NCBI GenBank assembly: GCA_022560025.1
Contig: JAFISE010000006.1
Span: forward strand, 186,001 to 250,000
Length of the DNA: 64,000 nt
DNA from: Stagonosporopsis chrysanthemi
Lineage: Eukaryota; Ascomycota; Dothideomycetes; Pleosporales; Didymellaceae
Direction of reading: 5' to 3'
In this document: in pieces, positions 11,595 through 23,090 of the stretch
Layout of the letters: the number at the start of each line of letters is the position of its first letter
Numbering within the stretch: the first letter of the stretch is position 1
The notes under the pieces: generated by a model
Told to the model about the DNA's origin: nothing
Seen by the model: the letters and a program-made list of their open reading frames with translations, nothing else
The model's database searches: none
Position numbers and translations under genes: made by a program

Positions 11595-12609
11595 CTACGG
11601 CAGTTCCGCCCTGGCGCTCTTGTCTTCTGCCTCGAGCCGGACCCCGTCATTCGGTACCTCTTGCAAGGCTGCTTCATCCCCTAGCTCGTTGTGTTTAATC
11701 GGCTTGTCCCCTTTCTTTGGTGTACTCTTCTCCGTGACTGGCGCCGGCTGTGGTGGCGATTCTTTCGGTGTCATCAAAATGGTCTGAATTGCATCTCTGC
11801 GCTTCTTCTGACTTCGACGTCTGAGGAATAGCAAAAGACCGACCAAGGCAATGATCGCGACCACAGCGCATCCAACACCGATACCCGCTTTTGCACCTAT
11901 TGAAAGCCCGCCACTTTCACTATCAGAAAGCGATCCCGTGTCCGTTGAAGTCGAGGTTGGTAACGTAGTTCTTAATCGAACAAGGTCAGAGTTATGCCAG
12001 GCGACCATCACTGTAGGCGCATAGAGCGTGAGAACGTCAGGCTCGAAGGTCTTGGTTGTTTCACCAATTGCAATCGAAGTGCCAACCGATGTGCAGGTCA
12101 CGGGGTCGCCGTAAAAGGTGTCGCCGTTGTTAACCAGGACGGTACTAAGTGCGTATCCACTGAAAGGGATGTCAGCCATTGTCAGACAGTGCAAAACAGC
12201 CGACGTACCTGGGACAGCAAGTCGCGGTAGTAATCGCAGTTGAGGCTTCGTCGACACGGGTGGTTGCCGATACGTAGCCACCAGGACATGTTGCAGGTGA
12301 ATAGATGTAGTTCTGCTGCTGCTGCACTGTTCCTAGCCATTCGCATGCTTTTGGATAGTGCGAAGGAAAACAAGCTGCGTCACGTCCACGGTAGGCTTTG
12401 AACCATCTCGTAGAGGTACTGTTGGTCCCAGCAGTACTAATTGTGTCTATCCATGTGTAGAACGTGTCAGAGCCGATCGGTTGTGAGGTGTATGTTTGCT
12501 CCAGGCATGATCTAGGTGGAGAGAAGCCTGCAGCGTCGGTGTAGGTGTATGTTGCTGTGTCGGTAATGGGACCAGTGATTGAACCGCAGGTTTGCGACGT
12601 GGAAACCAT
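11595..12609 (-). CDS. Mid2-like single-pass membrane protein, Cys- and Ser/Thr-rich ectodomain
   Basis: Two exons: 12609-12209 and 12159-11595, with a 49-nt intron, giving about 321 aa. The ectodomain has six or more Cys and the recurring fungal pattern CLE..Y, YRGRDAACFP, Y.YSPATCPGGY, TATCCPSGY and PVTC. A Ser/Thr-rich stalk follows. One transmembrane helix (about GIGVGCAVVAIIALVGLLLF) ends in a strongly basic stop-transfer RRRSQKKRR and a cytosolic tail of about 75 aa. This architecture is that of fungal wall-stress or sensor-type membrane proteins, but the ligand and pathway are unknown. The start is uncertain. ATG 12609 gives no signal peptide, while a signal-like stretch (AVGLFLLFVVSSHG) lies just upstream in another frame, so an upstream exon or a frame break is possible. 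A decayed copy follows immediately downstream. Confidence 0.75.
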
Positions 12610-12953
12610 GACTGCTCACAACGAAAAGGAGGAACAGTCCGACTGCGCGAGAAGTGCACTGCAACGAACGGTCGGCCCCCACACCATTTTGGTATATTCT
12701 GGGGTGACACGGACGCTGACCTGCATATTGTTGGCCTACCTTGGTTAGATGTCTGGATACAGATTGTGGCGTGCCTTGCGTATTTGACTTTGTGGAACCT
12801 GACCAATAAGAGATCAGTATTGTGCGCCGTTGCTGTGCGGCCTCCCATGTTGAGGCCATGGGATCTGCCGCGGCCCAACTCGACGATATCCATATTTGGC
12901 GAAGAAGAGTATCGAAGAGTATTGTTGATCATTAGATTGTGACAGTCCAGAGC
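12610..12953. other. Intergenic / 5' region of Mid2-like gene
   Basis: The region lies between the Mid2-like start and the CCS1 stop, both on the minus strand. It carries the frame-shifted hydrophobic stretch mentioned for the Mid2-like gene. No other element is recognised. Confidence 0.4.
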
Positions 12954-13914
12954 TTACAACATCCCGCGATCGCGCTGCTCCTCTCTCTCTTGCCACACGG
13001 TCTTTCCCGAACAGGAGCACACCGTTTTGTCGTCTGTAGAATATGTGAGCATGCGTGATAAATGACACAAACAGATTCGGAGGAGAATTATAAGAGAAAC
13101 ACTTACTGTCCCACACACCAGCACTTCGTGCGATGACGCCGACCAATGTGTCTGGGTCGTTTTTGTCGAACTAAGATCTGTCAGCGACTAGAGGGGAAGG
13201 AATGTGGCAAGAGCATCACACCTTTCCATCTTGCTGTCTTGCGACAACAATACTTCTCCCGATCATTTCCCAAATATGAATTGGCCTATCCAAAAAGACG
13301 GAACCAACGCCACCCTTCCCTACGTCGACGGTGCCAAAAACACCTCGACACGGCTTGCCTTCCTTCCTAGCTTGCAGTGCTTCCCAGATCGCGCCGGTTG
13401 ACTCTGGTCCTTCAGAAATGTCACCGGCTTCGCGAACAGTAGCGTGGTAGGTCCCAGGAGACAGTCCTCGGATGCTCAAGTCGACAATGGTCATGCTAGG
13501 TGCTACTTCGACCATGCGGACAAGTCCGCGAACTTTGTTCTCGACATGAGGGGCATGTGACTCTAGTATACAGACAGCAGCGCCTGAACGAAGTCAGTCT
13601 ACAGGTGCATACGATGCCGCAGGATGAACATACTGTTCGATTTTCCAGAACCACGAAGAATAGCATCTCGTCCACTTGCTTGCAGCGCATCAACAATTGC
13701 CGAAGGCGCTGCTGTACCTTCAATGGACACAAGCTGTTCCTTGAGATTGGCGGTGATCTTGCTGATACCTGCGTTCTGTCAGGCAAATGAGGTGCATGAG
13801 GCTCGACCGCGCGCTCGTACCACTCAGGTTGCTGAGAGACCCTTCGATGTCTTTGATGCAGGCCTCACAGGTCATAGGCACCGCAAATGTGGTTTCGAAC
13901 GCCGGCACGGTCAT
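12954..13914 (-). CDS. CCS1: Copper chaperone for Cu/Zn superoxide dismutase
   Basis: Five exons: 13914-13821, 13768-13634, 13583-13222, 13170-13107 and 13033-12954, giving 244 aa. All introns are 50-73 nt, with phases that agree. Domain 1 is an HMA copper-binding fold with MTCEAC (Cys16 and Cys19). Domain 2, about residues 80-195, is SOD1-like (SIRGLSPGTYHATVREAGD; GVFGTVDVGKGGVGSVFLDRP). Domain 3 has the CxC copper-transfer motif at Cys224-Ser-Cys226, followed by GKTVWQERE. Ccs1 loads copper onto Sod1 and oxidises its disulfide in the cytosol and mitochondrial intermembrane space. All three functional modules are intact. It is divergent from the uL13m gene. Confidence 0.95.
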
Positions 13915-14252
13915 CGTGAAATTTGTGAGATTGCTTGTGATTTGGTGTTCAAAGCATGTCTCAAGGTGCGTGATTGATGCGTCTCTCGTCCCCACGTTCG
14001 CTTTGAAATGCAATGGCCTTCGGCCCGCACTCGATCGTCCGACCGGAGAGCAAGATCTGATAACAGCAGATCACGTGCGCAGTGCTCTCGAAATTGTATA
14101 GTGCCAAGCATCGCAGCATCGAACTTCACGAAATACCCGAGTCTACAGCGTCACTTGCATCCACCTGTTTCCTGCCAACACTCCGATCGAGACATTACTC
14201 CTACCCAGAGAAAGCTCAAGGGAAGGAAGGCACCCCATAGGCTCCCACAACC
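13915..14252. promoter_or_regulatory. Divergent promoter region CCS1 / MRPL23
   Basis: 338 nt between the two start codons. No binding site (for example a copper-response element) can be named with confidence. Confidence 0.4.
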
Positions 14253-14876
14253 ATGTCTCAGGTAGTAGGCAAGGTATGTCTCCACCACCAGACCTCCGCA
14301 ATCGCATGCGCTATGCGGATCGACGCTTTCAAGATGCAATGTATGTGGTCGGTACTCACACTGAGATCTTTCTAGACGCGCCTTGCGTATGCCCGCTCAT
14401 GGCACCTTATTGACATCGGCGCCGACCCGCGAGCCCTCGGGCGCGTTGCCTCCGCTATCGCGCTGGCCTTGATGGGCAAGCATAAGCCGATCTTCGACCC
14501 CTCGACCGACTGCGGCGACTATGTTGTGGCCATTGACTGCGCCAATCTGCACACAACCGGCAAGAAGCGCTTCCAGAAGCTGTACCGCACACATACATCA
14601 CGCCCTGGCTCGATGAAGGAGATTAACATGGACCGCATGATGGCCAAGTGGGGGGGTGGCGAGGTCTTGAGGAAGGCAGTTAGTGGCATGCTGCCGAAGA
14701 ACAGGCTGAGGAAGGAGAGGCTGGCAAGGCTGAAGACATTTGAGGGGCAGGCGCATCCGTATGCGGAGAACGTGTTAAAGATTGAGAATGGCGGAGGTCA
14801 GAGCATCGCTGAGCTCCCTGAAATAAAGAAGGCGTTTGAGGGGATAAAGGAGGCTGCGCAAGCACCAACGTCATAG
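14253..14876 (+). CDS. MRPL23: Mitochondrial large ribosomal subunit protein uL13m
   Basis: Two exons: 14253-14273 (seven codons) and 14376-14876, giving 173 aa, with a 102-nt intron. The sequence follows bacterial L13: ARSWHLIDIGADPRALGRVAS near the N-terminus, then DCGDYVVAIDCANLHTTGKK, KLYRTHTSRPGSMKEI, VLRKAVSGMLPKN and HPYAENV. It is distinct from cytosolic uL13 (Rpl16). It lacks an obvious cleavable presequence, as is common for this protein. It is a structural protein of the mitochondrial 54S subunit. Confidence 0.95.
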
Positions 14877-15202
14877 CAGGTTGGGGGAAAGTGGTAACTT
14901 TGTGATTGTGGAAAGGGAAAGGTTGATCTGTAAGATCTGTGTATACCAGAGGAGCTTCTCATGCGCACGGCGTTCAATGCTGTGTCAGCATCTATCGTAG
15001 CATATACCAAGACATTTTTTTGACACCAAGCTGTAGTAAATTGTCCGAAATTCAGAGCTGACGCGCTGATCAATCTGTCTCTTATGCATCCATCAGCGTA
15101 TCGTGGCTTCAGATTCACGCTCAAAGTATGCGTCGGCGATTGATAAGCACTCCATCACAACATATTGATGGTATGTATTCATTTTGAGGTTTGCTTGGTA
15201 TT
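14877..15202. other. Intergenic, convergent gene ends
   Basis: Shared 3' region of the uL13m gene (plus) and the hydroxyacyl-CoA dehydrogenase gene (minus). It is AT-rich and nothing else is recognised. Confidence 0.4.
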
Positions 15203-16257
15203 CTAGTAGTCATAGAAGCCCTTTCCGCTCTTCTTGCCCAACCAGCCTGCATCCACCATCTTCTTCAACAGTACTGCTGGCCTGTACTTTGAATCGCCCG
15301 TGTCATTGTACAGGACCTGCATGATCGCCAAACAAGTGTCAATGCCGATGAAATCAGCAAGCTGCAATGGACCCATTGGTACATTTGTGCCATTCTTCAT
15401 GATGCTGTCAATGTCCTCCTTCTTTCCCACGCCGGTCTCCAGGCAAATAATGGCCTCATTGATGTATGGCATGAGGATGCGATTGGCAAGGAATCCAGGA
15501 GAATCGGCTGATTGCGAGGCAATCTTGCCCATCTTCCCGCAGAACGCGATCGCTGTGTCGATGGTGTCTTGGGAAGTCTGAAGACCGGTGATAATCTCGA
15601 CGCCCTTCTGAACTGGGACAGGGTTCATGAAGTGTGTACTGATCACGCGGGAGGAGGCGGACAAGTCGGTGGGATCCTTGCTCGTGCTGGCAGCAATCTT
15701 GGTGATCGAGATCGAAGACGTGTTGGTTGCGAGGATAGCGTGAGAGGGACAGATCTGGGCCAACTGCGAGAAGATCTTGGACTTCACTTCTGGAATTTCC
15801 TATGTATAATCAGTGCAAGTTCTCAGCTAAGATTGATGCTTTCCTTACAGGCACAGCCTCGATGACAAAATCCACGTCAGAGAGATCCTCAAGCTGTGTG
15901 CTGGTGGTCAGGCGCCCGCGAGCAGCATCTGCGTCCTCTTGTGACAGCCTCCCCTTTCCGACGTCTTTTGCAAGCAGCTTCTCAGCGAACTTCAGACCCC
16001 TGTCGATTGAAGCTTGTGAGCTGTCAATGAGGCTGACAGGTACTCTAGCCCTTTGAGCTGCCACGAACGCTATTCCAAGACCCTGCCGTTATCAATTGAG
16101 AATTTCTCTGTTGTATCTGTGTGCTCACCATCTGACCAGCTCCAATAACACCAAGCTTCTTCACCTCAGCGGCCGCACCAACCGAAGGTGTGGAACTGAA
16201 GGCACGGCATTGCTGCCTTGCAGTCCGAGCAATTTGTCTCGAGGTTACAGCAAACAT
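15203..16257 (-). CDS. Mitochondrial 3-hydroxyacyl-CoA (3-hydroxybutyryl-CoA) dehydrogenase
   Basis: Three exons: 16257-16129, 16082-15849 and 15799-15203, giving 319 aa. The N-terminus (MFAVTSRQIARTARQQCRAF) is Arg-rich without acids and fits a matrix presequence. The NAD Rossmann motif GVIGAGQMGLGIA follows, split by the first intron after GAGQM. Further marks are DVDFVIEAVPE, NTSSISIT, the catalytic-histidine segment THFMNPVP, DSPGFLANRI and the ending GKKSGKGFYDY. The enzyme oxidises L-3-hydroxyacyl-CoA to 3-ketoacyl-CoA in mitochondrial beta-oxidation, probably of short and medium chains. Length is normal for the single-function family. It is divergent from the Tof1 gene over about 230 nt. 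Confidence 0.93.
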
Positions 16258-16490
16258 GTTGTGTTATTTGGAATCTGGCTTAACAAAAAGAGCAGACGTT
16301 AAAGAGCATGTGAACCGTTGCACCACGGTCTCGGCTTAAGGCGCATTATTAACCGAGGCATGACGCTCAGCGGACTCTCCGCTCCGCTGTCCGTGCCTTG
16401 GCGAGGCTTTACGCTTCTAGCGCCACTTTACGCGTCTATCACGACGCGTCCGGACTTGCGACAGTGGGCAGCCGGACGACAACCACCACA

Positions 16491-19400
16491 ATGGCTCAAA
16501 CGACGCTGGACGAGTGGGCGAGGGACCCAGTAGACCCAGAGATTCGCGCCCACGTCTACAGTCTCATCACAGCTGTAAGACCCCATAATATCGCACCCTT
16601 ATGCTCTATGTTCGCTAACGCGTGCCCAGCTCGGTGGTATTGGGGATGACGGCACTTACGCACTTGGAGACGATGCACTTGTCTGTCTGAAAGACCTTCG
16701 CAAATGGCTGAAATTTGCCGACGGGCAACTGAACCGCCGCGATGTAGCACGATGCATGGCTGAGGCAAACCTGGTAAAGGGAGACTTGCTGGAGATCCTT
16801 GCCAAAATATCACCCAGAGTACTGGAGCAGCCTCTGAAGCACAAGCTGGCGGTTGCTACACGTAACTATAACCATAGAATCGCCCTCTTGTCATACTGAC
16901 AGTTGCAGTGGAACTTCTCGTGCCTCTCACCTGGCCGTTTGAGATCGACCCTGTCGAAGCTACGGTCAACCACCATCGCCATGGCCCTTACGTTCAGCTC
17001 GCCCAGATTGAATACAAGCGCGCTATACTACATTTCGATCGAGATCGAACGCTTCAGACGGCTGTCAAAGTCGCACTACCCTCTATGGCGATACCGTTGC
17101 GCGAGAGGTCACCACGAGACGAGGGAATACTTCGCATCGCGTTATACTTCATACGCAATATAGCTATGCTCTCGCCTCCGAGTAGCGTACCTACGGACAT
17201 TGACGAGGCGGAGGTATCTCGATCAACAACAATTGAGACCTTTCAGGAGCAGGATATATTCCAGGTGCTGCTTAGCATGTCATCAAGCATTGGTGAAGAC
17301 TTCGTCGCGCAAGACGTAGTACTGCTGGAAATTCTATTCTTCCTCCTAAAAGGCATCGATGCAGAGAAATTGTTCCTAGAAGACAAGAAGCTGAACAGCA
17401 GAAATGCTAATGAGCTTAAGGAGTTGATGCAAAAGGAGAAAGCGATGATGGCTGGGTATGCTCGTACCGCACCAACACGTCACAACCGATTTGGTACTAT
17501 GATTTGGCTGAAACAAGAAGATGAGAAGGTCACAACCGTCTCTGGTCAGGACGTACTTGGAAAGGCTCAGGCCACCTTGGACAAGATGGACCAAACGAAG
17601 AAATGGAACAAACCAAGGCGACCAGGACGCAAGACAGATCTGGAGCAGGAAAGAGAAGAGTTTGATCTGCCTGTTGCATTGGGCACTGCTGCACGAACAC
17701 ACATCAAAGCCTTTGTTGAGGAATTTCTAGACTCTTCCTTCAATCCGCTGTTCCAGCATCTGAGGAAGGCCATCGAGCGTGAGACCGAACGTGTAGAGAC
17801 GCGGCACTCACGTCAATTTTTCTACCTTGTTTCATGGTTCCTCCGCGCGGAGTGCGCAAGGCGTCGAACCATAAAGGAAAAGGCCGCTGGTTCCAAAACC
17901 TCTGGCGTGCTCACAGCGGAGGACGAAAGCTATGGCTTGATTGCAGAAGTCATGAACCAGGAGACGTTCATTCTGCTGAACCGGTTCATGCAGAAGAGTC
18001 AAGATGAAAAAGCATGGCAAGACCTCAACGCGGGTATGAAGTGCTTTACTCAGGTTCTACTCACTGTACACGAGATGTCAGAGTCTGCATTGGAGGATGA
18101 CCAAGAGATTGCAGAAAACATACAGAACCGCATTTTCTACGAGGAGTCCACTCACGAGCGCGTAGTCATGATCCTGCGATCGTACAAAGACCAGGGGTTC
18201 GGGTACCTTGATGCCGTCACAGAACTGTCACACGTGTTCTTGCGCATGCTGGAACGTTACGCAAAGCAAAATGTTGACATGCAGATCAAATCGAAACGGC
18301 GAGCTCGTAAGATTAAGAAGAAGCAAGCCCAAACGCAGGGAACCGAAGTAGAAGATGAGGTCCACGCCTCGGAGAACGAAGATCTACAACAAGCACAGAA
18401 GACAGTCACCGAGCGCAAGTTCGACTTCAATCGCTTTGCCGCCAAGTTTGTCAATCAAAGTAGTGTCAACACCTTCGTCGCCTTTACACGATATTTTGCC
18501 GACTTGGACTCTGAGCAGCTAAAGCGCGCGCATCGTTTTTTTCACCGTGTTGCCTACAAGATGGAGCTCGGTGTCTTGTTGTGTCGAGTGGACATTGTTC
18601 ATCTCTTTAACAAAATGATGAAAGGGCCGCGCGGCCTTGATCCGGAATCTACAGCTTACAAAGAATGGGATGACTTTGTGAGACACTTCTTCAGACAAGT
18701 TGTCAAGCGAGTGCAAGAGCGTCCAGAACTCATAGTTGAGATGCTTTTTAGCAAGATTCCTCAGACGTTATACTTCCTTGAGCATGGCCATGATCGAGAG
18801 GTCTTTAAACGCGCACCGCGACCGCCTGCTGAGTTAGAAGTCAAGCCTGGAATGGAAAGGCCCGAGCAAATTGGGGTTGCGGTAGGAGTACTGGTCAATC
18901 AGCAGAAGTCGGATGCTTTGCGATGGATTCGGGACGTCTTGATGTCAGCCGTCGAAGAGCGCAAGGCATGGGAAGATGCAGAACAAGCTCGTAAGGATTT
19001 GGCAGCAATTGAGGTGCCCGAGGGTGAAACGGCTCCAGAAAGCGATCCCAGTGACCAACACTCGCCCCCGTCCATCCGTATGTATATCCCAAGACTCGCC
19101 TGCGTTGTTTCGCTGACTTTACAGTTGTCAAACACGATACACCACAACGCAAGATTGCGATGTTCAAGGACAATAAGCTTCGCCTCCTGTTGATCCTGGT
19201 GGGCTTCATGAGGCTTGGTGCAAACGACGATCCTGATGCTTCATGGGTTATACCCTCATCACTCACATCGACGAATCTCCAAGAGGCTATTGATCTCATT
19301 CGCAAATTTGAGTTCGATCCGCCAATCTACGAGAGCGGCAAAGGACCTGAAGATCTCCTTCGTAGCAAAGCAGTGGCAGCCCGACGGTCGATCCGCAAAG

Positions 19401-20176
19401 CCGAATTTGACGATGACTCGGATGGTATCGACCGTGATTCAGAAGAAGACAGAGGAGAGTACGCAATGGATGAGCCGACTGCGAGGAAGCCGGATGGCTC
19501 AAGAAAAAAGCTCAAACGACGCAGGCGAGATCGTACCCCCGTCGAGCTCGATGAAGAGGAGCGTGAAGCCCGAGCTGAAGCACGGCGAAAGAAAGAGGTC
19601 GAGAAGCAAGCAAAGGCCAAGAGTACGATGTTTGTACACGACTCAGACGACGACGAGTGGGATGCAGACAAGGACGCGGCATTCTTCGCACGCGAGCAAG
19701 CACTGCGGGAGGACACCATGAATCAGTCTAAGAAGGCGCTGGTACTTGGCATTGTTCAGCCTTCCGTACCCACGGAAGCGCTTTCTAAAAAGAGGAAGGC
19801 CGAGAACCCTACAAAGAAGAGCAAGAGGCTAAAGTCTCCACCGAAGCGTAAGGCTGGCCCATTCGATGACAGCGACGAAGACGACAACATGGGCGATACG
19901 GCAAGTGTCAGCAGTCGCGCGCTGTCGGGGGAAGAGATGAATGTTGTGAGTGACGCCGTGAGCGAGGATGACATGACAGACACGCCGTTGTCTTCACAAC
20001 ATGCAGAAAACAAAGACCGTATGGCACAAAGTTCGGCAACGACAATAACGCCTTCAAGCAAAGACGTCGCCATGACAGTAGACGACGACGATGATGACAA
20101 TGATGCACCCGTGCTCCGCAGACCTGCGGCGCGCAACTTGAGGGCTGGCTTCATCATTGACAGCGACTCGGAATGA
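16491..20176 (+). CDS. TOF1: Topoisomerase 1-associated factor 1 / Swi1 / Timeless homolog
   Basis: Four exons: 16491-16574, 16630-16861, 16909-19077 and 19125-20176, giving 1178 aa. Introns are 47-55 nt. The N-terminal Timeless domain is clear: LGGIGDDGTYALGDDALVCL and ELLVPLTWPFEIDP, then SRQFFYLVSWFLRAEC. The central part has VNTFVAFTRYFADLDSEQLKRAH and HRVAYKMELGVLLCR..I. The third intron is flanked by a conserved stretch resuming at ILVKHDTP. The C-terminal 250 residues are charged and disordered with basic clusters and acidic runs. Tof1-Csm3 travels with the replisome, pauses forks at protein barriers and mediates Mrc1-dependent checkpoint signalling in the nucleus. The partner Csm3 gene is at 62.1-62.9 kb in this window. 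Confidence 0.95.
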
Positions 20177-20568
20177 GACGTATGTCAAATCTGATTGTAT
20201 CGAGAGGGATGAGCATAGCATGGCGTTCCGGATTTGTCGCTCTCACATTTGTATACCCTCTGGCACCTAGCAGGTAATCAAGTAAGCATTTCAGTACCAA
20301 AAGTTTGTGAAATTCTACCAACGCGCGTTGATCAAATTATTCTCGTTCTGTCCGCGAAGCGTTTATGCCAGCGGGACCTTTGTCCGCGAGATATTTCTCG
20401 GCCAGTCCCGACTCACGGTGAAGGCGACCCAGTAGTGACGTCGCGCCTTCCGTTTGGGTGACTGCTACGTTCTTTCTCTCCACAACGCTTCACTTCACGA
20501 ACACTTAAAGCCACCCGCACACTGTAAGTAATCTCATTCTCGTACACAATCTGCGTCAGGTTACTGTC
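20177..20568. other. Intergenic upstream of the 820-aa orphan
   Basis: Spacer between two plus-strand genes. It probably contains the promoter and 5' UTR of the downstream gene, possibly with a leader intron, but no site can be fixed. Confidence 0.35.
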
Positions 20569-23090
20569 ATGCTAAATTTTCCGGGTCAACAGCGCAAGTT
20601 TGAGCGGTTGCGCGCTCACTGGGAAGCTGCCGAGCTCGACGAGCAGCGAGCAGAGATGGTGGGCAGAAAAGAGAGGCAAACGCCTCACCACGCCCTCCAT
20701 GTTGAAGCTCAGCACAACCCAGGAAGCAACTTTCGCAGGAAATTCAGCAATGGGCTTGCATTCATATCCCTCACACAACGAAAGCCAGCGTCCGCTCGCC
20801 AGCCATTAAGCAACGCATCACTGGCAATGAACGTGCCCAGTACAAACGACAGCTCCACCGCTATCCTAGGCCAGGACATTTTGCTCTCACCTCAGGCTGA
20901 CCTCACCGATACAATGTCTTCCAGCGACACCGCGGCTCCATTGCTAGATGACATTCACGACAGTACCATTTTTCGATCGCCCACACAGCTGCCTCGACAG
21001 CGGACATTCAGCTACATACCACGCCCCATCAAGGCCGAAGGTGAGACAGGGTCTGTCGCCGATAATGATGAGCCCGACAGCTCGCCTCAGGATATGGTCG
21101 AAGACGATTCAAAGCCTTTTCCGCCAACCAGAATCCCCACACCAAGTCCACCTCAGTCGAAGCGTCGACTCTCTAGTCCTCGCCAATACCTGTCCATTCA
21201 TCCATTGTTGCAAACAAGTACTGCCATCAATCACCAATCCTTTGCAGCCACAGCAGATCGTGTTCAGCCTAAGCCCGTGGCACGCTCACAAACAACTCCC
21301 AACCTGGCGGAGACCATTACGCCTCAGTCAGCGAAGCATGTGGCACCAAGAAGATTAGGGCCCAAGGATTCTTTCACTTCTTCTTCGTCTCACAAGCCTG
21401 TGCTTGCGGAAAACATACCATCCAGCAAACGTGTAGCTCAACAGGGTTCTCGGATTCAAGATGGATCTGTTAAGCGTGAAAGTTTGGCAATGCCGTCCAC
21501 GGCATCCAACAGAAGGTCGTTCGGACCAAATGCTTCCCTGGTTATGCAGAACAAACGTATCAGTCTCGCACCCCCCGTCAGCACCAAACGCCTGAGTTCG
21601 CACTTTCAACAAGAGCCAGTGGCTGTCAAGTGTGCTTCGACAGTAGAAGTACAAGCATCTGCCAGTGATGTAGTAGCTGCTCGGTCATTGGGAGGAGAAG
21701 TCGATGTCCGACGCCCATCAAACAACTCAGAGCGCTCACTAAATCCGACTCTCTCAACTGTCGACCTCACAGACCCACCTTTAATGCTACCACCAAACCT
21801 CCGTGTTGAAAACGACACACAAAGAAGGACACTCGGGACACCAAGCGGTTTGGGTGGTAAATGGAGGTCTTCTAAGGTCTTTGCAGTTGCAAACCATCAG
21901 GTGAGAAGAAGTTTCCCACGTTCATCTACACTCCAGCATTTTGGAAGGTCTGAAGCTCCTTCTCTTCCTTCCAATCCAGCCCAATTCAAGCCGGCATCGT
22001 CTTTAGACCTTACCCAGTCCGCCCAGAAACACTCTGCATCAGGATCATTTTGTGGCTGGCACCACCGCCTTCCAACGGCTTCAGGAAAGTTCGCATCCTC
22101 CAATAGATCCTTACTGTCCAACATAGCTACAGCTCAGAGATCCACAGAGGCCGCATCGCTAAAATCTGTCTCGACTTTGACGTCAATGGACATGCCTGAA
22201 CCCGAAGAACATCTAGAGACGGAGATCCATTTGAAGGCACTAGAAAATTCGCATGATTGCCAGGAAGCCATAGAGGAGACCAATGCTGTCAGCTCGAACA
22301 CCGAGGTCTTTACAAGCCTCTCGACTGATCCCCAAGCTTATCCTGCGTTTCCCATGAAGCCGCAGCCGCCGTGCACAGAAAGATCCGCCTCGACATCAAG
22401 GCCAGGATTGCCTGCTGGAGAGCTCCAGATCCATAGACACTGGTCCATCTCTGATCACTTCTACTCAGGCAATGCTGACATGCCAACGCATCTTCAGGTC
22501 AAGGACTACATGCCTCCTCTGTACTGGGCAGGCCGTTTCCAGTCTCGCTTCGACCAGTGGCGCACGGAAGCCATGACAGCGATGCTGAATCCAGAGACGA
22601 AGCCTGAGAATGAGAAGTCTTTGGGGCAATGCAGCCTTGGAGATGAAAGGAAAGCTACGATCCTTATTTTCTTGCAGCTTAGAGGCCTTTGCACATCGGC
22701 CCAAGCGGCAGATAGCCTCCACGTACGTTCATTCTTCACCTCTCTATCGCTTTCAGACGTGAATTGCTGACTTTAAAATAGGAGTTCGAGTATAGATACC
22801 GGAAAGATCACAAGCTGCTCGACACCAAAGTGGGTCTTCCACCATCGCTACGTAAGCCCGAAGAGTCGACTCCCAAAGGACCCATTGGCCGCGCTGTACG
22901 CAAACTGACGCCTCGGAAGGCTAGCTTTGCCAACCTATTCAAGGGAAAAGGCAGGAACAGACATGACGATACTAAGGCAGCGGACTTTAACGGACCCTTT
23001 CGTGAGCTGCAGGATATCACAGACTCGACTGCAAGCTTTGGAGCTGCAGGTTCAGACAGCTGCGAGTCCAGTACTCGGCTGCATGACTGA
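20569..23090 (+). CDS. Large disordered Ser/Pro-rich protein of unknown function
   Basis: Two exons, 20569-22722 and 22782-23090, joined over a 59-nt intron, giving 820 aa. An acceptor nearer the donor would place a stop in frame, so the AG at 22781 was used. A short charged N-terminal block (FERLRAHWEAAELDEQRAE) is followed by some 550 residues rich in Ser, Pro, Thr and Gln with many basic Ser/Thr-Pro sites. The C-terminal 200 residues look more ordered: HWSISDHFYSGNADMP, then VKDYMPPLYWAGRFQSRFDQW, a helical block, EFEYRYRK and a basic LTPRKASFANLFKGKGR. I do not recognise the family. The pattern suggests a phosphorylated scaffold or regulator, which is inference from composition only. Confidence 0.75.
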
